DNA from: Phytopythium helicoides
Lineage: Eukaryota > Oomycota > Peronosporomycetes > Pythiales > Pythiaceae
Assembly: GCA_024867545.1 (NCBI GenBank)
Contig: JANFNE010000093.1
Coordinates: 1 to 62,247 of the forward strand
Direction: 5' to 3'
Length of the DNA: 62,247 nt
The notes under the pieces were generated by a model. That model had not been told where the DNA came from. It did no database searches and saw nothing but the letters and a program-made list of their open reading frames with translations. Of this stretch, positions 37,159 through 50,183 are shown one piece after another. Numbering within the stretch: the first letter of the stretch is position 1; each line of letters begins with the position of its first letter. A program made the position numbers and the translations under genes.

Positions 37159-37240
37159 TGTCAGCTGTGGGATTTGAACCCACGCGTTCGAAAACATTAC
37201 GACCTGAACGTAACCCCTTAGACCACTCGGGCAAACTGAC
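37159..37240 (-). tRNA. tRNA-Leu-CAG: tRNA-Leu(CAG) copy 61
   Basis: Full consensus; 615 bp to next. Confidence 0.93.
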
Positions 37241-37773
37241 GGACAATTACATCAAACACACACACAAACACTACAACAACACACAACAACAACACACACA
37301 CAAACAACAACAAACACACAACACATTCCTTTTCACATACCAACGCACATCAACAACTCCACAATTCCATCGCCACGTCAAGTGTGGACAGAAACAGAAC
37401 ACATCATGTAACCCCATACCCACCCAACTCCCACATCGTAACCAGCGTCTCGTAGCCGACCAATCGCCACCAAAACATGAAGATAGAGCGCGCATAGACG
37501 AGGCGAATCGAGTCTCGAGGTGGAGTACGTGTAGGCGGCATGCGGTCCGTTGGGAGAGGTGTGAAAGTAGGAAGAAAAGAGGGGGGAAAGAGAGAAGGTG
37601 TAGAGGGCCGAAAGAAGAGCGGGAAAAGAAGAAAAAGAAGAAGAAGAAAAGAAGAGATAACTAGATAAGTCGACAAAGAAGGAGAATATCGAAAACATAA
37701 AAAGAGCGTCGTGTCTGCATTGCAGGGTGGTGTGGTGTGGTGCAAAAAGAGAGCAAGAGAGTAGCAGCAGGAA

Positions 37774-37855
37774 TGTCAGCTGTGGGATTTGAACCCACGC
37801 GTTCGAAAACATTACGACCTGAACGTAACCCCTTAGACCACTCGGGCAAACTGAC
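37774..37855 (-). tRNA. tRNA-Leu-CAG: tRNA-Leu(CAG) copy 62
   Basis: Full consensus; 615 bp to next. Confidence 0.93.
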
Positions 37856-38388
37856 GGACAATTACATCAAACACACACACAAACACTACAACAACACACA
37901 ACAACAACACACACACAAACAACAACAAACACACAACACATTCCTTTTCACATACCAACGCACATCAACAACTCCACAATTCCATCGCCACGTCAAGTGT
38001 GGACAGAAACAGAACACATCATGTAACCCCATACCCACCCAACTCCCACATCGTAACCAGCGTCTCGTAGCCGACCAATCGCCACCAAAACATGAAGATA
38101 GAGCGCGCATAGACGAGGCGAATCGAGTCTCGAGGTGGAGTACGTGTAGGCGGCATGCGGTCCGTTGGGAGAGGTGTGAAAGTAGGAAGAAAAGAGGGGG
38201 GAAAGAGAGAAGGTGTAGAGGGCCGAAAGAAGAGCGGGAAAAGAAGAAAAAGAAGAAGAAGAAAAGAAGAGATAACTAGATAAGTCGACAAAGAAGGAGA
38301 ATATCGAAAACATAAAAAGAGCGTCGTGTCTGCATTGCAGGGTGGTGTGGTGTGGTGCAAAAAGAGAGCAAGAGAGTAGCAGCAGGAA

Positions 38389-38470
38389 TGTCAGCTGTGG
38401 GATTTGAACCCACGCGTTCGAAAACATTACGACCTGAACGTAACCCCTTAGACCACTCGGGCAAACTGAC
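38389..38470 (-). tRNA. tRNA-Leu-CAG: tRNA-Leu(CAG) copy 63
   Basis: Full consensus; 615 bp to next; GGAATAAAAG variant. Confidence 0.93.
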
Positions 38471-39003
38471 GGACAATTACATCAAACACACACACAAACA
38501 CTACAACAACACACAACAACAACACACACACAAACAACAACAAACACACAACACATTCCTTTTCACATACCAACGCACATCAACAACTCCACAATTCCAT
38601 CGCCACGTCAAGTGTGGACAGAAACAGAACACATCATGTAACCCCATACCCACCCAACTCCCACATCGTAACCAGCGTCTCGTAGCCGACCAATCGCCAC
38701 CAAAACATGAAGATAGAGCGCGCATAGACGAGGCGAATCGAGTCTCGAGGTGGAGTACGTGTAGGCGGCATGCGGTCCGTTGGGAGAGGTGTGAAAGTAG
38801 GAATAAAAGAGGGGGGAAAGAGAGAAGGTGTAGAGGGCCGAAAGAAGAGCGGGAAAAGAAGAAAAAGAAGAAGAAGAAAAGAAGAGATAACTAGATAAGT
38901 CGACAAAGAAGGAGAATATCGAAAACATAAAAAGAGCGTCGTGTCTGCATTGCAGGGTGGTGTGGTGTGGTGCAAAAAGAGAGCAAGAGAGTAGCAGCAG
39001 GAA

Positions 39004-39085
39004 TGTCAGCTGTGGGATTTGAACCCACGCGTTCGAAAACATTACGACCTGAACGTAACCCCTTAGACCACTCGGGCAAACTGAC
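39004..39085 (-). tRNA. tRNA-Leu-CAG: tRNA-Leu(CAG) copy 64
   Basis: Full consensus; 615 bp to next. Confidence 0.93.
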
Positions 39086-39618
39086 GGACAATTACATCAA
39101 ACACACACACAAACACTACAACAACACACAACAACAACACACACACAAACAACAACAAACACACAACACATTCCTTTTCACATACCAACGCACATCAACA
39201 ACTCCACAATTCCATCGCCACGTCAAGTGTGGACAGAAACAGAACACATCATGTAACCCCATACCCACCCAACTCCCACATCGTAACCAGCGTCTCGTAG
39301 CCGACCAATCGCCACCAAAACATGAAGATAGAGCGCGCATAGACGAGGCGAATCGAGTCTCGAGGTGGAGTACGTGTAGGCGGCATGCGGTCCGTTGGGA
39401 GAGGTGTGAAAGTAGGAAGAAAAGAGGGGGGAAAGAGAGAAGGTGTAGAGGGCCGAAAGAAGAGCGGGAAAAGAAGAAAAAGAAGAAGAAGAAAAGAAGA
39501 GATAACTAGATAAGTCGACAAAGAAGGAGAATATCGAAAACATAAAAAGAGCGTCGTGTCTGCATTGCAGGGTGGTGTGGTGTGGTGCAAAAAGAGAGCA
39601 AGAGAGTAGCAGCAGGAA

Positions 39619-39700
39619 TGTCAGCTGTGGGATTTGAACCCACGCGTTCGAAAACATTACGACCTGAACGTAACCCCTTAGACCACTCGGGCAAACTGAC
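39619..39700 (-). tRNA. tRNA-Leu-CAG: tRNA-Leu(CAG) copy 65
   Basis: Full consensus; 615 bp to next. Confidence 0.93.
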
Positions 39701-40233
39701 GGACAATTACATCAAACACACACACAAACACTACAACAACACACAACAACAACACACACACAAACAACAACAAACACACAACACATTCCTTTTCACATAC
39801 CAACGCACATCAACAACTCCACAATTCCATCGCCACGTCAAGTGTGGACAGAAACAGAACACATCATGTAACCCCATACCCACCCAACTCCCACATCGTA
39901 ACCAGCGTCTCGTAGCCGACCAATCGCCACCAAAACATGAAGATAGAGCGCGCATAGACGAGGCGAATCGAGTCTCGAGGTGGAGTACGTGTAGGCGGCA
40001 TGCGGTCCGTTGGGAGAGGTGTGAAAGTAGGAAGAAAAGAGGGGGGAAAGAGAGAAGGTGTAGAGGGCCGAAAGAAGAGCGGGAAAAGAAGAAAAAGAAG
40101 AAGAAGAAAAGAAGAGATAACTAGATAAGTCGACAAAGAAGGAGAATATCGAAAACATAAAAAGAGCGTCGTGTCTGCATTGCAGGGTGGTGTGGTGTGG
40201 TGCAAAAAGAGAGCAAGAGAGTAGCAGCAGGAA

Positions 40234-40315
40234 TGTCAGCTGTGGGATTTGAACCCACGCGTTCGAAAACATTACGACCTGAACGTAACCCCTTAGACCA
40301 CTCGGGCAAACTGAC
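40234..40315 (-). tRNA. tRNA-Leu-CAG: tRNA-Leu(CAG) copy 66
   Basis: Full consensus; 614 bp to next; GGAATAAAAG variant with a shorter G run. Confidence 0.93.
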
Positions 40316-40847
40316 GGACAATTACATCAAACACACACACAAACACTACAACAACACACAACAACAACACACACACAAACAACAACAAACACACAACACA
40401 TTCCTTTTCACATACCAACGCACATCAACAACTCCACAATTCCATCGCCACGTCAAGTGTGGACAGAAACAGAACACATCATGTAACCCCATACCCACCC
40501 AACTCCCACATCGTAACCAGCGTCTCGTAGCCGACCAATCGCCACCAAAACATGAAGATAGAGCGCGCATAGACGAGGCGAATCGAGTCTCGAGGTGGAG
40601 TACGTGTAGGCGGCATGCGGTCCGTTGGGAGAGGTGTGAAAGTAGGAATAAAAGAGGGGGAAAGAGAGAAGGTGTAGAGGGCCGAAAGAAGAGCGGGAAA
40701 AGAAGAAAAAGAAGAAGAAGAAAAGAAGAGATAACTAGATAAGTCGACAAAGAAGGAGAATATCGAAAACATAAAAAGAGCGTCGTGTCTGCATTGCAGG
40801 GTGGTGTGGTGTGGTGCAAAAAGAGAGCAAGAGAGTAGCAGCAGGAA

Positions 40848-40929
40848 TGTCAGCTGTGGGATTTGAACCCACGCGTTCGAAAACATTACGACCTGAACGT
40901 AACCCCTTAGACCACTCGGGCAAACTGAC
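40848..40929 (-). tRNA. tRNA-Leu-CAG: tRNA-Leu(CAG) copy 67
   Basis: Full consensus; 615 bp to next. Confidence 0.93.
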
Positions 40930-41462
40930 GGACAATTACATCAAACACACACACAAACACTACAACAACACACAACAACAACACACACACAAACAACAAC
41001 AAACACACAACACATTCCTTTTCACATACCAACGCACATCAACAACTCCACAATTCCATCGCCACGTCAAGTGTGGACAGAAACAGAACACATCATGTAA
41101 CCCCATACCCACCCAACTCCCACATCGTAACCAGCGTCTCGTAGCCGACCAATCGCCACCAAAACATGAAGATAGAGCGCGCATAGACGAGGCGAATCGA
41201 GTCTCGAGGTGGAGTACGTGTAGGCGGCATGCGGTCCGTTGGGAGAGGTGTGAAAGTAGGAAGAAAAGAGGGGGGAAAGAGAGAAGGTGTAGAGGGCCGA
41301 AAGAAGAGCGGGAAAAGAAGAAAAAGAAGAAGAAGAAAAGAAGAGATAACTAGATAAGTCGACAAAGAAGGAGAATATCGAAAACATAAAAAGAGCGTCG
41401 TGTCTGCATTGCAGGGTGGTGTGGTGTGGTGCAAAAAGAGAGCAAGAGAGTAGCAGCAGGAA

Positions 41463-41544
41463 TGTCAGCTGTGGGATTTGAACCCACGCGTTCGAAAACA
41501 TTACGACCTGAACGTAACCCCTTAGACCACTCGGGCAAACTGAC
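41463..41544 (-). tRNA. tRNA-Leu-CAG: tRNA-Leu(CAG) copy 68
   Basis: Full consensus; 615 bp to next. Confidence 0.93.
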
Positions 41545-42077
41545 GGACAATTACATCAAACACACACACAAACACTACAACAACACACAACAACAACACA
41601 CACACAAACAACAACAAACACACAACACATTCCTTTTCACATACCAACGCACATCAACAACTCCACAATTCCATCGCCACGTCAAGTGTGGACAGAAACA
41701 GAACACATCATGTAACCCCATACCCACCCAACTCCCACATCGTAACCAGCGTCTCGTAGCCGACCAATCGCCACCAAAACATGAAGATAGAGCGCGCATA
41801 GACGAGGCGAATCGAGTCTCGAGGTGGAGTACGTGTAGGCGGCATGCGGTCCGTTGGGAGAGGTGTGAAAGTAGGAAGAAAAGAGGGGGGAAAGAGAGAA
41901 GGTGTAGAGGGCCGAAAGAAGAGCGGGAAAAGAAGAAAAAGAAGAAGAAGAAAAGAAGAGATAACTAGATAAGTCGACAAAGAAGGAGAATATCGAAAAC
42001 ATAAAAAGAGCGTCGTGTCTGCATTGCAGGGTGGTGTGGTGTGGTGCAAAAAGAGAGCAAGAGAGTAGCAGCAGGAA

Positions 42078-42159
42078 TGTCAGCTGTGGGATTTGAACCC
42101 ACGCGTTCGAAAACATTACGACCTGAACGTAACCCCTTAGACCACTCGGGCAAACTGAC
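42078..42159 (-). tRNA. tRNA-Leu-CAG: tRNA-Leu(CAG) copy 69
   Basis: Full consensus; last copy before the second indel-rich zone; 618 bp to next. Confidence 0.93.
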
Positions 42160-42695
42160 GGACAATTACATCAAACACACACACAAACACTACAACAACA
42201 CACAACAACAACACACACACAAACAACAACAAACACACAACACATTCCTTTTCACATACCAACGCACATCAACAACTCCACAATTCCATCGCCACGTCAA
42301 GTGTGGACAGAAACAGAACACATCATGTAACCCCATACCCACCCAACTCCCACATCGTAACCAGCGTCTCGTAGCCGACCAATCGCCACCAAAACATGAA
42401 GATAGAGCGCGCATAGACGAGGCGAATCGAGTCTCGAGGTGGAGTACGTGTAGGCGGCATGCGGTCCGTTGGGAGAGGTGTGAAAGTAGGAAGAAAAGAG
42501 GGGGGAAAGAGAGAAGGTGTAGAGGGCCGAAAGAAGAGCGGGAAAAGAAGAAAAAGAAGAAGAAGAAGAAAAGAAGAGATAACTAGATAAGTCGACAAAG
42601 AAGGAGAATATACGAAAACATAAAAAGAGCGTCGTGTCTGCATTGCAGGGTGGTGTGGTGTGGTGCAAAAGAGAGCAAGAGAGTAGCAGCAGGAA

Positions 42696-42778
42696 TGTCA
42701 GCTGTGGGATTTGAACCCACGCGGTTCGAAAACATTTCGACCTGAACGTAACCCCTTAGACCACTCGGGCAAACTGAC
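42696..42778 (-). tRNA. tRNA-Leu-CAG: tRNA-Leu(CAG) copy 70, insertion and substitution
   Basis: 83 nt; one extra base near the variable/T-arm junction and one substitution that makes an A-A mismatch in the middle of the anticodon stem. Terminator is T4. Confidence 0.62.
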
Positions 42779-43312
42779 GGACAATTACATCAATACACAC
42801 ACACAAACACTCAACAACACCAACAACAACACACACACAAAACAACAACAAACACACAACACATTCCTTTTCACCAATACCAACGCACATCAACAACTCC
42901 ACAATTCCATCGCCACGTCAAGTGTGGACAGAAACAGAACACATCATGTAACCCCCATACCAACCCAACTCCCACATCGTAACCAGAGTCTCGTACCGAC
43001 CAATCGCCACCAAAACATGAAGATAGAGCGCGCATAGACGAGGCGAATCGAGTCTCGAGGTGGAGTACGTGTAGGCGGCATGCGGTCCGTTGGAGAGGTG
43101 TGAAAGTAGGAAGAAAAGAGGGGGGGAAAGAGAGAAGGTGTAGAGGGCCGAAAGAAGAGCGGGAAAAGAAGAAAAAGAAGAAGAAGAAAAGAAGAGATAA
43201 CTAGATAAGTCGACAAAGAAGGAGAATATCGAAAACATAAAAAGAGCGTCGTGTCTGCATTGCAGGGTGGTGTGGTGTGGTGCAAAAGAGAGCAAGAGAG
43301 TAGCAGCAGGAA

Positions 43313-43394
43313 TGTCAGCTGTGGATTTGAACCCACGCGTTCGAAAACATTACGACCTGAACGTACACCCCTTAGACCACTCGGGCAAACTGAC
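43313..43394 (-). tRNA. tRNA-Leu-CAG: tRNA-Leu(CAG) copy 71, two indels
   Basis: 82 nt; one C lost in the T stem/B box and one base gained near the D stem. Terminator is T4. Confidence 0.65.
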
Positions 43395-43931
43395 GGACAA
43401 TTTACATCAAACACACACAAAAACACTACAACAACACACAACAACAACACACACACAAAAACAACACAAACACACAACACATTCCTTTTCACATATACCA
43501 ACGCACATCAACAACTCCACAATTCCATCGCCACGTCAAGTGTGGACAGAAACAGAACACATCATGTAACCCCATACCCACCCAACTCCCACATCGTAAC
43601 CAGCGTCTCGTAGCCGACCAATCGCCACCAAAACATGAAGATAGAGCGCGCATAGACGAGGCGAATCGAGTCTCGAGGTGGAGTACGTGTAGGCGGCATG
43701 CGGTCCGTTGGGAGAGGTGTGAAAGTAGGAATAAAAGAGGGGGGAAAGAGAGAAGGTGTAGAGGGCCGAAAGAAGAGCGGGAAAAGAAGAAAAAGAAGAA
43801 GAAGAAAAGAAGAGATAACTAGATAAGTCGACAAAGAAGGAGAATATCGAAAACATAAAAAGAGCGTCGTGTCTGCATTGCAGGGTGGTGTGGTGTGGTG
43901 CAAAAAGAGAGCAAGAGAGTAGCAGCAGGAA

Positions 43932-44011
43932 TGTCAGCTGTGGGATTTGAACCCACGCGTTCGAAAACATTACGACCTGAACGTAACCCTTAGACACTCG
44001 GGCAAACTGAC
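43932..44011 (-). tRNA. tRNA-Leu-CAG: tRNA-Leu(CAG) copy 72, two deletions
   Basis: 80 nt; one base lost from the D-stem GGGG side and one from the D loop. Confidence 0.65.
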
Positions 44012-44548
44012 GGACAATTACATCAAACACACACACAAACACTACAACAACACACAACAACAACACACACACAAACAACAACAAACACACAACACATTCC
44101 TTTTCACATACCAACGCACATCAACAACTCCACAATTCCATCGCCACGTCAAGTGTGGACAGAAACAGAACACATCATGTAACCCCCATACCCACCCAAC
44201 TCCCACATCGTAACCAGCGTCTCGTAGCCGACCAATCGCCACCAAAACATGAAGATAGAGCGCGCATAGACGAGGCGAATCGAGTCTCGAGGTGGAGTAC
44301 GTGTAGGCGGCATGCGGTCCGTTGGGAGAGGTGTGAAAGTAGGAAGAAAAGAGGGGGGAAAGAGAGAAGGTGTAGAGGGCCGAAAGAAGAGCGGGAAAAG
44401 AAGAAAAAGAAGAAGAAGAAAAGAAGAGATAACTAGATAAGTCGACAAAGAAGGAGAATATCGAAAACATAAAAAGAGCGTCGTGTCTGCATTGCTTGCA
44501 GGGTGTGTGGTGTGGTGCAAAAAGAGAGCAAGAGAGTAGCAGCAGGAA

Positions 44549-44629
44549 TGTCAGCTGTGGATTTGAACCCACGCGTTCGAAAACATTACGACCTGAACGT
44601 AACCCCTTAGACCACTCGGGCAAACTGAC
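44549..44629 (-). tRNA. tRNA-Leu-CAG: tRNA-Leu(CAG) copy 73, 1-nt deletion
   Basis: 81 nt; one C lost in the T stem. A TTGC duplication lies in its 3' flank near 44495. Confidence 0.68.
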
Positions 44630-45169
44630 GGACAATTACATCAAACACACACACAAACACTACAACAAACACACAACAACAACACACACACAAAACAACA
44701 ACAAACACACAACACATTCCTTTTCACATACCAACGCACATCAACAACTCCACAATTCCATCGCCACGTCAAGTGTGGACAGAAACAGAACACATCATGT
44801 AACCCCATACCCACCAACTCCCACATCGTAACCAGCGTCTCGTAGCCGACCAATCGCCACCAAAACATGAAGATAGAGCGCGCATAGACGAGGCGAAATC
44901 GAGTCTCGAGGTGGAGTACGTGTAGGCGGCATGCGGTCCGTTGGGAGAGGTGTGAAAGTAGGAAGAAAAGAGGGGGGAAAGAGAGAAGAGAAGGTGTAGA
45001 GGGCCGAAAGAAGAGCGGGAAAAGAAGAAAAAGAAGAAGAAGAAAAGAAGAGATAACTAGATAAGTCGACAAAGAAGGAGAATATCGAAAACATAAAAAG
45101 AGCGTCGTGTCTGCATTGCAGGGTGGTGTGGTGTGGTGCAAAAAGAGAGCAAGAGAGTAGCAGCAGGAA

Positions 45170-45251
45170 TGTCAGCTGTGGGATTTGAACCCACGCGTTC
45201 GAAAACATTACGACCTGAACGTAACCCCTTAGACCACTCGGGCAAACTGAC
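45170..45251 (-). tRNA. tRNA-Leu-CAG: tRNA-Leu(CAG) copy 74
   Basis: Full consensus; 616 bp to next. Confidence 0.92.
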
Positions 45252-45785
45252 GGACAATTACATCAAACACACACACAAACACTACAACAACACACAACAA
45301 CAACACACACACAAACAACAACAAACACACAACACATTCCTTTTCACATACCAACGCACATCAACAACTCCACAATTCCATCGCCACGTCAAGTGTGGAC
45401 AGAAACAGAACACATCATGTAACCCCATACCCACCCAACTCCCACATCGTAACCAGCGTCTCGTAGCCGACCAATCGCCACCAAAAACATGAAGATAGAG
45501 CGCGCATAGACGAGGCGAATCGAGTCTCGAGGTGGAGTACGTGTAGGCGGCATGCGGTCCGTTGGGAGAGGTGTGAAAGTAGGAAGAAAAGAGGGGGGAA
45601 AGAGAGAAGGTGTAGAGGGCCGAAAGAAGAGCGGGAAAAGAAGAAAAAGAAGAAGAAGAAAAGAAGAGATAACTAGATAAGTCGACAAAGAAGGAGAATA
45701 TCGAAAACATAAAAAGAGCGTCGTGTCTGCATTGCAGGGTGGTGTGGTGTGGTGCAAAAAGAGAGCAAGAGAGTAGCAGCAGGAA

Positions 45786-45866
45786 TGTCAGCTGTGGGAT
45801 TTGAACCACGCGTTCGAAAACATTACGACCTGAACGTAACCCCTTAGACCACTCGGGCAAACTGAC
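45786..45866 (-). tRNA. tRNA-Leu-CAG: tRNA-Leu(CAG) copy 75, 1-nt deletion
   Basis: 81 nt; one G lost in the T stem 5' strand. Confidence 0.7.
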
Positions 45867-46399
45867 GGACAATTACATCAAACACACACACAAACACTAC
45901 AACAACACACAACAACAACACACACACAAACAACAACAAACACACAACACATTCCTTTTCACATACCAACGCACATCAACAACTTCCACAATTCCATCGC
46001 CACGTCAAGTGTGGACAGAAACAGAACACATCATGTAACCCCATACCCACCCAACTCCCACATCGTAACCAGCGTCTCGTAGCCGACCAATCGCCACCAA
46101 AACATGAAGATAGAGCGCGCATAGACGAGGCGAATCGAGTCTCGAGGTGGAGTACGTGTAGGCGGCATGCGGTCCGTTGGGAGAGGTGTGAAAGTAGGAA
46201 GAAAAGAGGGGGGAAAGAGAGAAGGTGTAGAGGGCCGAAAGAAGAGCGGGAAAAGAAGAAAAAGAAGAAGAAGAAAGAAGAGATAACTAGATAAGTCGAC
46301 AAAGAAGGAGAATATCGAAAACATAAAAAGAGCGTCGTGTCTGCATTGCAGGGTGGTGTGGTGTGGTGCAAAAAGAGAGCAAGAGAGTAGCAGCAGGAA

Positions 46400-46481
46400 T
46401 GTCAGCTGTGGGATTTGAACCCACGCGTTCGAAAACATTACGACCTGAACGTAACCCCTTAGACCACTCGGGCAAACTGAC
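46400..46481 (-). tRNA. tRNA-Leu-CAG: tRNA-Leu(CAG) copy 76
   Basis: Full consensus; its spacer opens the block of GGAATAAAAG units; 616 bp to next. Confidence 0.92.
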
Positions 46482-47015
46482 GGACAATTACATCAAACAC
46501 ACACACAAACACTACAACAACACACAACAACAACACACACACAAACAACAACAAACACACAACACATTCCTTTTCACATACCAACGCACATCAACAACTC
46601 CACAATTCCATCGCCACGTCAAGTGTGGACAGAAACAGAACACATCATGTAACCCCATACCCACCCAACTCCCACATCGTAACCAGCGTCTCGTAGCCGA
46701 CCAATCGCCACCAAAACATGAAGATAGAGCGCGCATAGACGAGGCGAATCGAGTCTCGAGGTGGAGTACGTGTAGGCGGCATGCGGTCCGTTGGGAGAGG
46801 TGTGAAAGTAGGAATAAAAGAGGGGGGAAAGAGAGAAGGTGTAGAGGGCCGAAAGAAGAGCGGGAAAAGAAGAAAAAGAAGAAGAAGAAAAGAAGAGATA
46901 ACTAGATAAGTCGACAAAGAAGGAGAATATCGAAAACATAAAAAGAGCGTCGTGTCTGCATTGCAGGGTGGTGTGGTGTGGTGCCAAAAAGAGAGCAAGA
47001 GAGTAGCAGCAGGAA

Positions 47016-47096
47016 TGTCAGCTGTGGGATTTGAACCCACGCGTTCGAAACATTACGACCTGAACGTAACCCCTTAGACCACTCGGGCAAACTGAC
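47016..47096 (-). tRNA. tRNA-Leu-CAG: tRNA-Leu(CAG) copy 77, 1-nt deletion
   Basis: 81 nt; one T lost from the variable-arm T run. Last altered copy in the window. Confidence 0.75.
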
Positions 47097-47626
47097 GGAC
47101 AATTACATCAAACACACACACAAACACTACAACAACACACAACAACAACACACACACAAACAACAACAAACACACAACACATTCCTTTTCACATACCAAC
47201 GCACATCAACAACTCCACAATTCCATCGCCACGTCAAGTGTGGACAGAAACAGAACACATCATGTAACCCCATACCCACCCAACTCCCACATCGTAACCA
47301 GCGTCTCGTAGCCGACCAATCGCCACCAAAACATGAAGATAGAGCGCGCATAGACGAGGCGAATCGAGTCTCGAGGTGGAGTACGTGTAGGCGGCATGCG
47401 GTCCGTTGGGAGAGGTGTGAAAGTAGGAATAAAAGAGGGGGGAAAGAGAGAAGGTGTAGAGGGCCGAAAGAAGAGCGGGAAAAGAAGAAAAAGAAGAAGA
47501 AAAGAAGAGATAACTAGATAAGTCGACAAAGAAGGAGAATATCGAAAACATAAAAAGAGCGTCGTGTCTGCATTGCAGGGTGGTGTGGTGTGGTGCAAAA
47601 AGAGAGCAAGAGAGTAGCAGCAGGAA

Positions 47627-47708
47627 TGTCAGCTGTGGGATTTGAACCCACGCGTTCGAAAACATTACGACCTGAACGTAACCCCTTAGACCACTCGGGC
47701 AAACTGAC
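47627..47708 (-). tRNA. tRNA-Leu-CAG: tRNA-Leu(CAG) copy 78
   Basis: Full consensus; spacer has linked CGCCGCGTC, GGTGGCATG and GGAATAAAAG variants plus the GAAGAAAAA insertion. Confidence 0.93.
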
Positions 47709-48246
47709 GGACAATTACATCAAACACACACAAAACACTACAACAACACACAACAACAACACACACACAAACAACAACAAACACACAACACATTCCTTTT
47801 CACATACCAACGCACATCAACAACTCCACAATTCCATCGCCGCGTCAAGTGTGGACAGAAACAGAACACATCATGTAACCCCATACCCACCCAACTCCCA
47901 CATCGTAACCAGCGTCTCGTAGCCGACCAATCGCCACCAAAACATGAAGATAGAGCGCGCATAGACGAGGCGAATCGAGTCTCGAGGTGGAGTACGTGTA
48001 GGTGGCATGCGGTCCGTTGGGAGAGGTGTGAAAGTAGGAATAAAAGAGGGGGGAAAGAGAGAAGGTGTAGAGGGCCGAAAGAAGAGCGGGAAAAGAAGAA
48101 AAAGAAGAAAAAGAAGAAGAAAAGAAGAGATAACTAGATAAGTCGACAAAGAAGGAGAATATCGAAAACATAAAAAGAGCGTCGTGTCTGCATTGCAGGG
48201 TGGTGTGGTGTGGTGCAAAAAGAGAGCAAGAGAGTAGCAGCAGGAA

Positions 48247-48328
48247 TGTCAGCTGTGGGATTTGAACCCACGCGTTCGAAAACATTACGACCTGAACGTA
48301 ACCCCTTAGACCACTCGGGCAAACTGAC
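48247..48328 (-). tRNA. tRNA-Leu-CAG: tRNA-Leu(CAG) copy 79
   Basis: Full consensus; same linked variants as copy 78; 625 bp to next. Confidence 0.93.
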
Positions 48329-48871
48329 GGACAATTACATCAAACACACACACAAACACTACAACAACACACAACAACAACACACACACAAACAACAACA
48401 AACACACAACACATTCCTTTTCACATACCAACGCACATCAACAACTCCACAATTCCATCGCCGCGTCAAGTGTGGACAGAAACAGAACACATCATGTAAC
48501 CCCATACCCACCCAACTCCCACATCGTAACCAGCGTCTCGTAGCCGACCAATCGCCACCAAAACATGAAGATAGAGCGCGCATAGACGAGGCGAATCGAG
48601 TCTCGAGGTGGAGTACGTGTAGGTGGCATGCGGTCCGTTGGGAGAGGTGTGAAAGTAGGAATAAAAGAGGGGGGAAAGAGAGAAGGTGTAGAGGGCCGAA
48701 AGAAGAGCGGGAAAAGAAGAAAAAGAAGAAAAAGAAGAAGAAGAAAAGAAGAGATAACTAGATAAGTCGACAAAGAAGGAGAATATCGAAAACATAAAAA
48801 GAGCGTCGTGTCTGCATTGCAGGGTGGGTGTGGTGTGGTGCAAAAAGAGAGCAAGAGAGTAGCAGCAGGAA

Positions 48872-48953
48872 TGTCAGCTGTGGGATTTGAACCCACGCGT
48901 TCGAAAACATTACGACCTGAACGTAACCCCTTAGACCACTCGGGCAAACTGAC
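48872..48953 (-). tRNA. tRNA-Leu-CAG: tRNA-Leu(CAG) copy 80
   Basis: Full consensus; 615 bp to next; GGAATAAAAG variant only. Confidence 0.93.
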
Positions 48954-49486
48954 GGACAATTACATCAAACACACACACAAACACTACAACAACACACAAC
49001 AACAACACACACACAAACAACAACAAACACACAACACATTCCTTTTCACATACCAACGCACATCAACAACTCCACAATTCCATCGCCACGTCAAGTGTGG
49101 ACAGAAACAGAACACATCATGTAACCCCATACCCACCCAACTCCCACATCGTAACCAGCGTCTCGTAGCCGACCAATCGCCACCAAAACATGAAGATAGA
49201 GCGCGCATAGACGAGGCGAATCGAGTCTCGAGGTGGAGTACGTGTAGGCGGCATGCGGTCCGTTGGGAGAGGTGTGAAAGTAGGAATAAAAGAGGGGGGA
49301 AAGAGAGAAGGTGTAGAGGGCCGAAAGAAGAGCGGGAAAAGAAGAAAAAGAAGAAGAAGAAAAGAAGAGATAACTAGATAAGTCGACAAAGAAGGAGAAT
49401 ATCGAAAACATAAAAAGAGCGTCGTGTCTGCATTGCAGGGTGGTGTGGTGTGGTGCAAAAAGAGAGCAAGAGAGTAGCAGCAGGAA

Positions 49487-49568
49487 TGTCAGCTGTGGGA
49501 TTTGAACCCACGCGTTCGAAAACATTACGACCTGAACGTAACCCCTTAGACCACTCGGGCAAACTGAC
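49487..49568 (-). tRNA. tRNA-Leu-CAG: tRNA-Leu(CAG) copy 81
   Basis: Full consensus; 615 bp to next; GGAATAAAAG variant. Confidence 0.93.
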
Positions 49569-50101
49569 GGACAATTACATCAAACACACACACAAACACT
49601 ACAACAACACACAACAACAACACACACACAAACAACAACAAACACACAACACATTCCTTTTCACATACCAACGCACATCAACAACTCCACAATTCCATCG
49701 CCACGTCAAGTGTGGACAGAAACAGAACACATCATGTAACCCCATACCCACCCAACTCCCACATCGTAACCAGCGTCTCGTAGCCGACCAATCGCCACCA
49801 AAACATGAAGATAGAGCGCGCATAGACGAGGCGAATCGAGTCTCGAGGTGGAGTACGTGTAGGCGGCATGCGGTCCGTTGGGAGAGGTGTGAAAGTAGGA
49901 ATAAAAGAGGGGGGAAAGAGAGAAGGTGTAGAGGGCCGAAAGAAGAGCGGGAAAAGAAGAAAAAGAAGAAGAAGAAAAGAAGAGATAACTAGATAAGTCG
50001 ACAAAGAAGGAGAATATCGAAAACATAAAAAGAGCGTCGTGTCTGCATTGCAGGGTGGTGTGGTGTGGTGCAAAAAGAGAGCAAGAGAGTAGCAGCAGGA
50101 A

Positions 50102-50183
50102 TGTCAGCTGTGGGATTTGAACCCACGCGTTCGAAAACATTACGACCTGAACGTAACCCCTTAGACCACTCGGGCAAACTGAC
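50102..50183 (-). tRNA. tRNA-Leu-CAG: tRNA-Leu(CAG) copy 82
   Basis: Full consensus; only 600 bp to next, because the GAA microsatellite is contracted by 15 nt. Confidence 0.93.
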
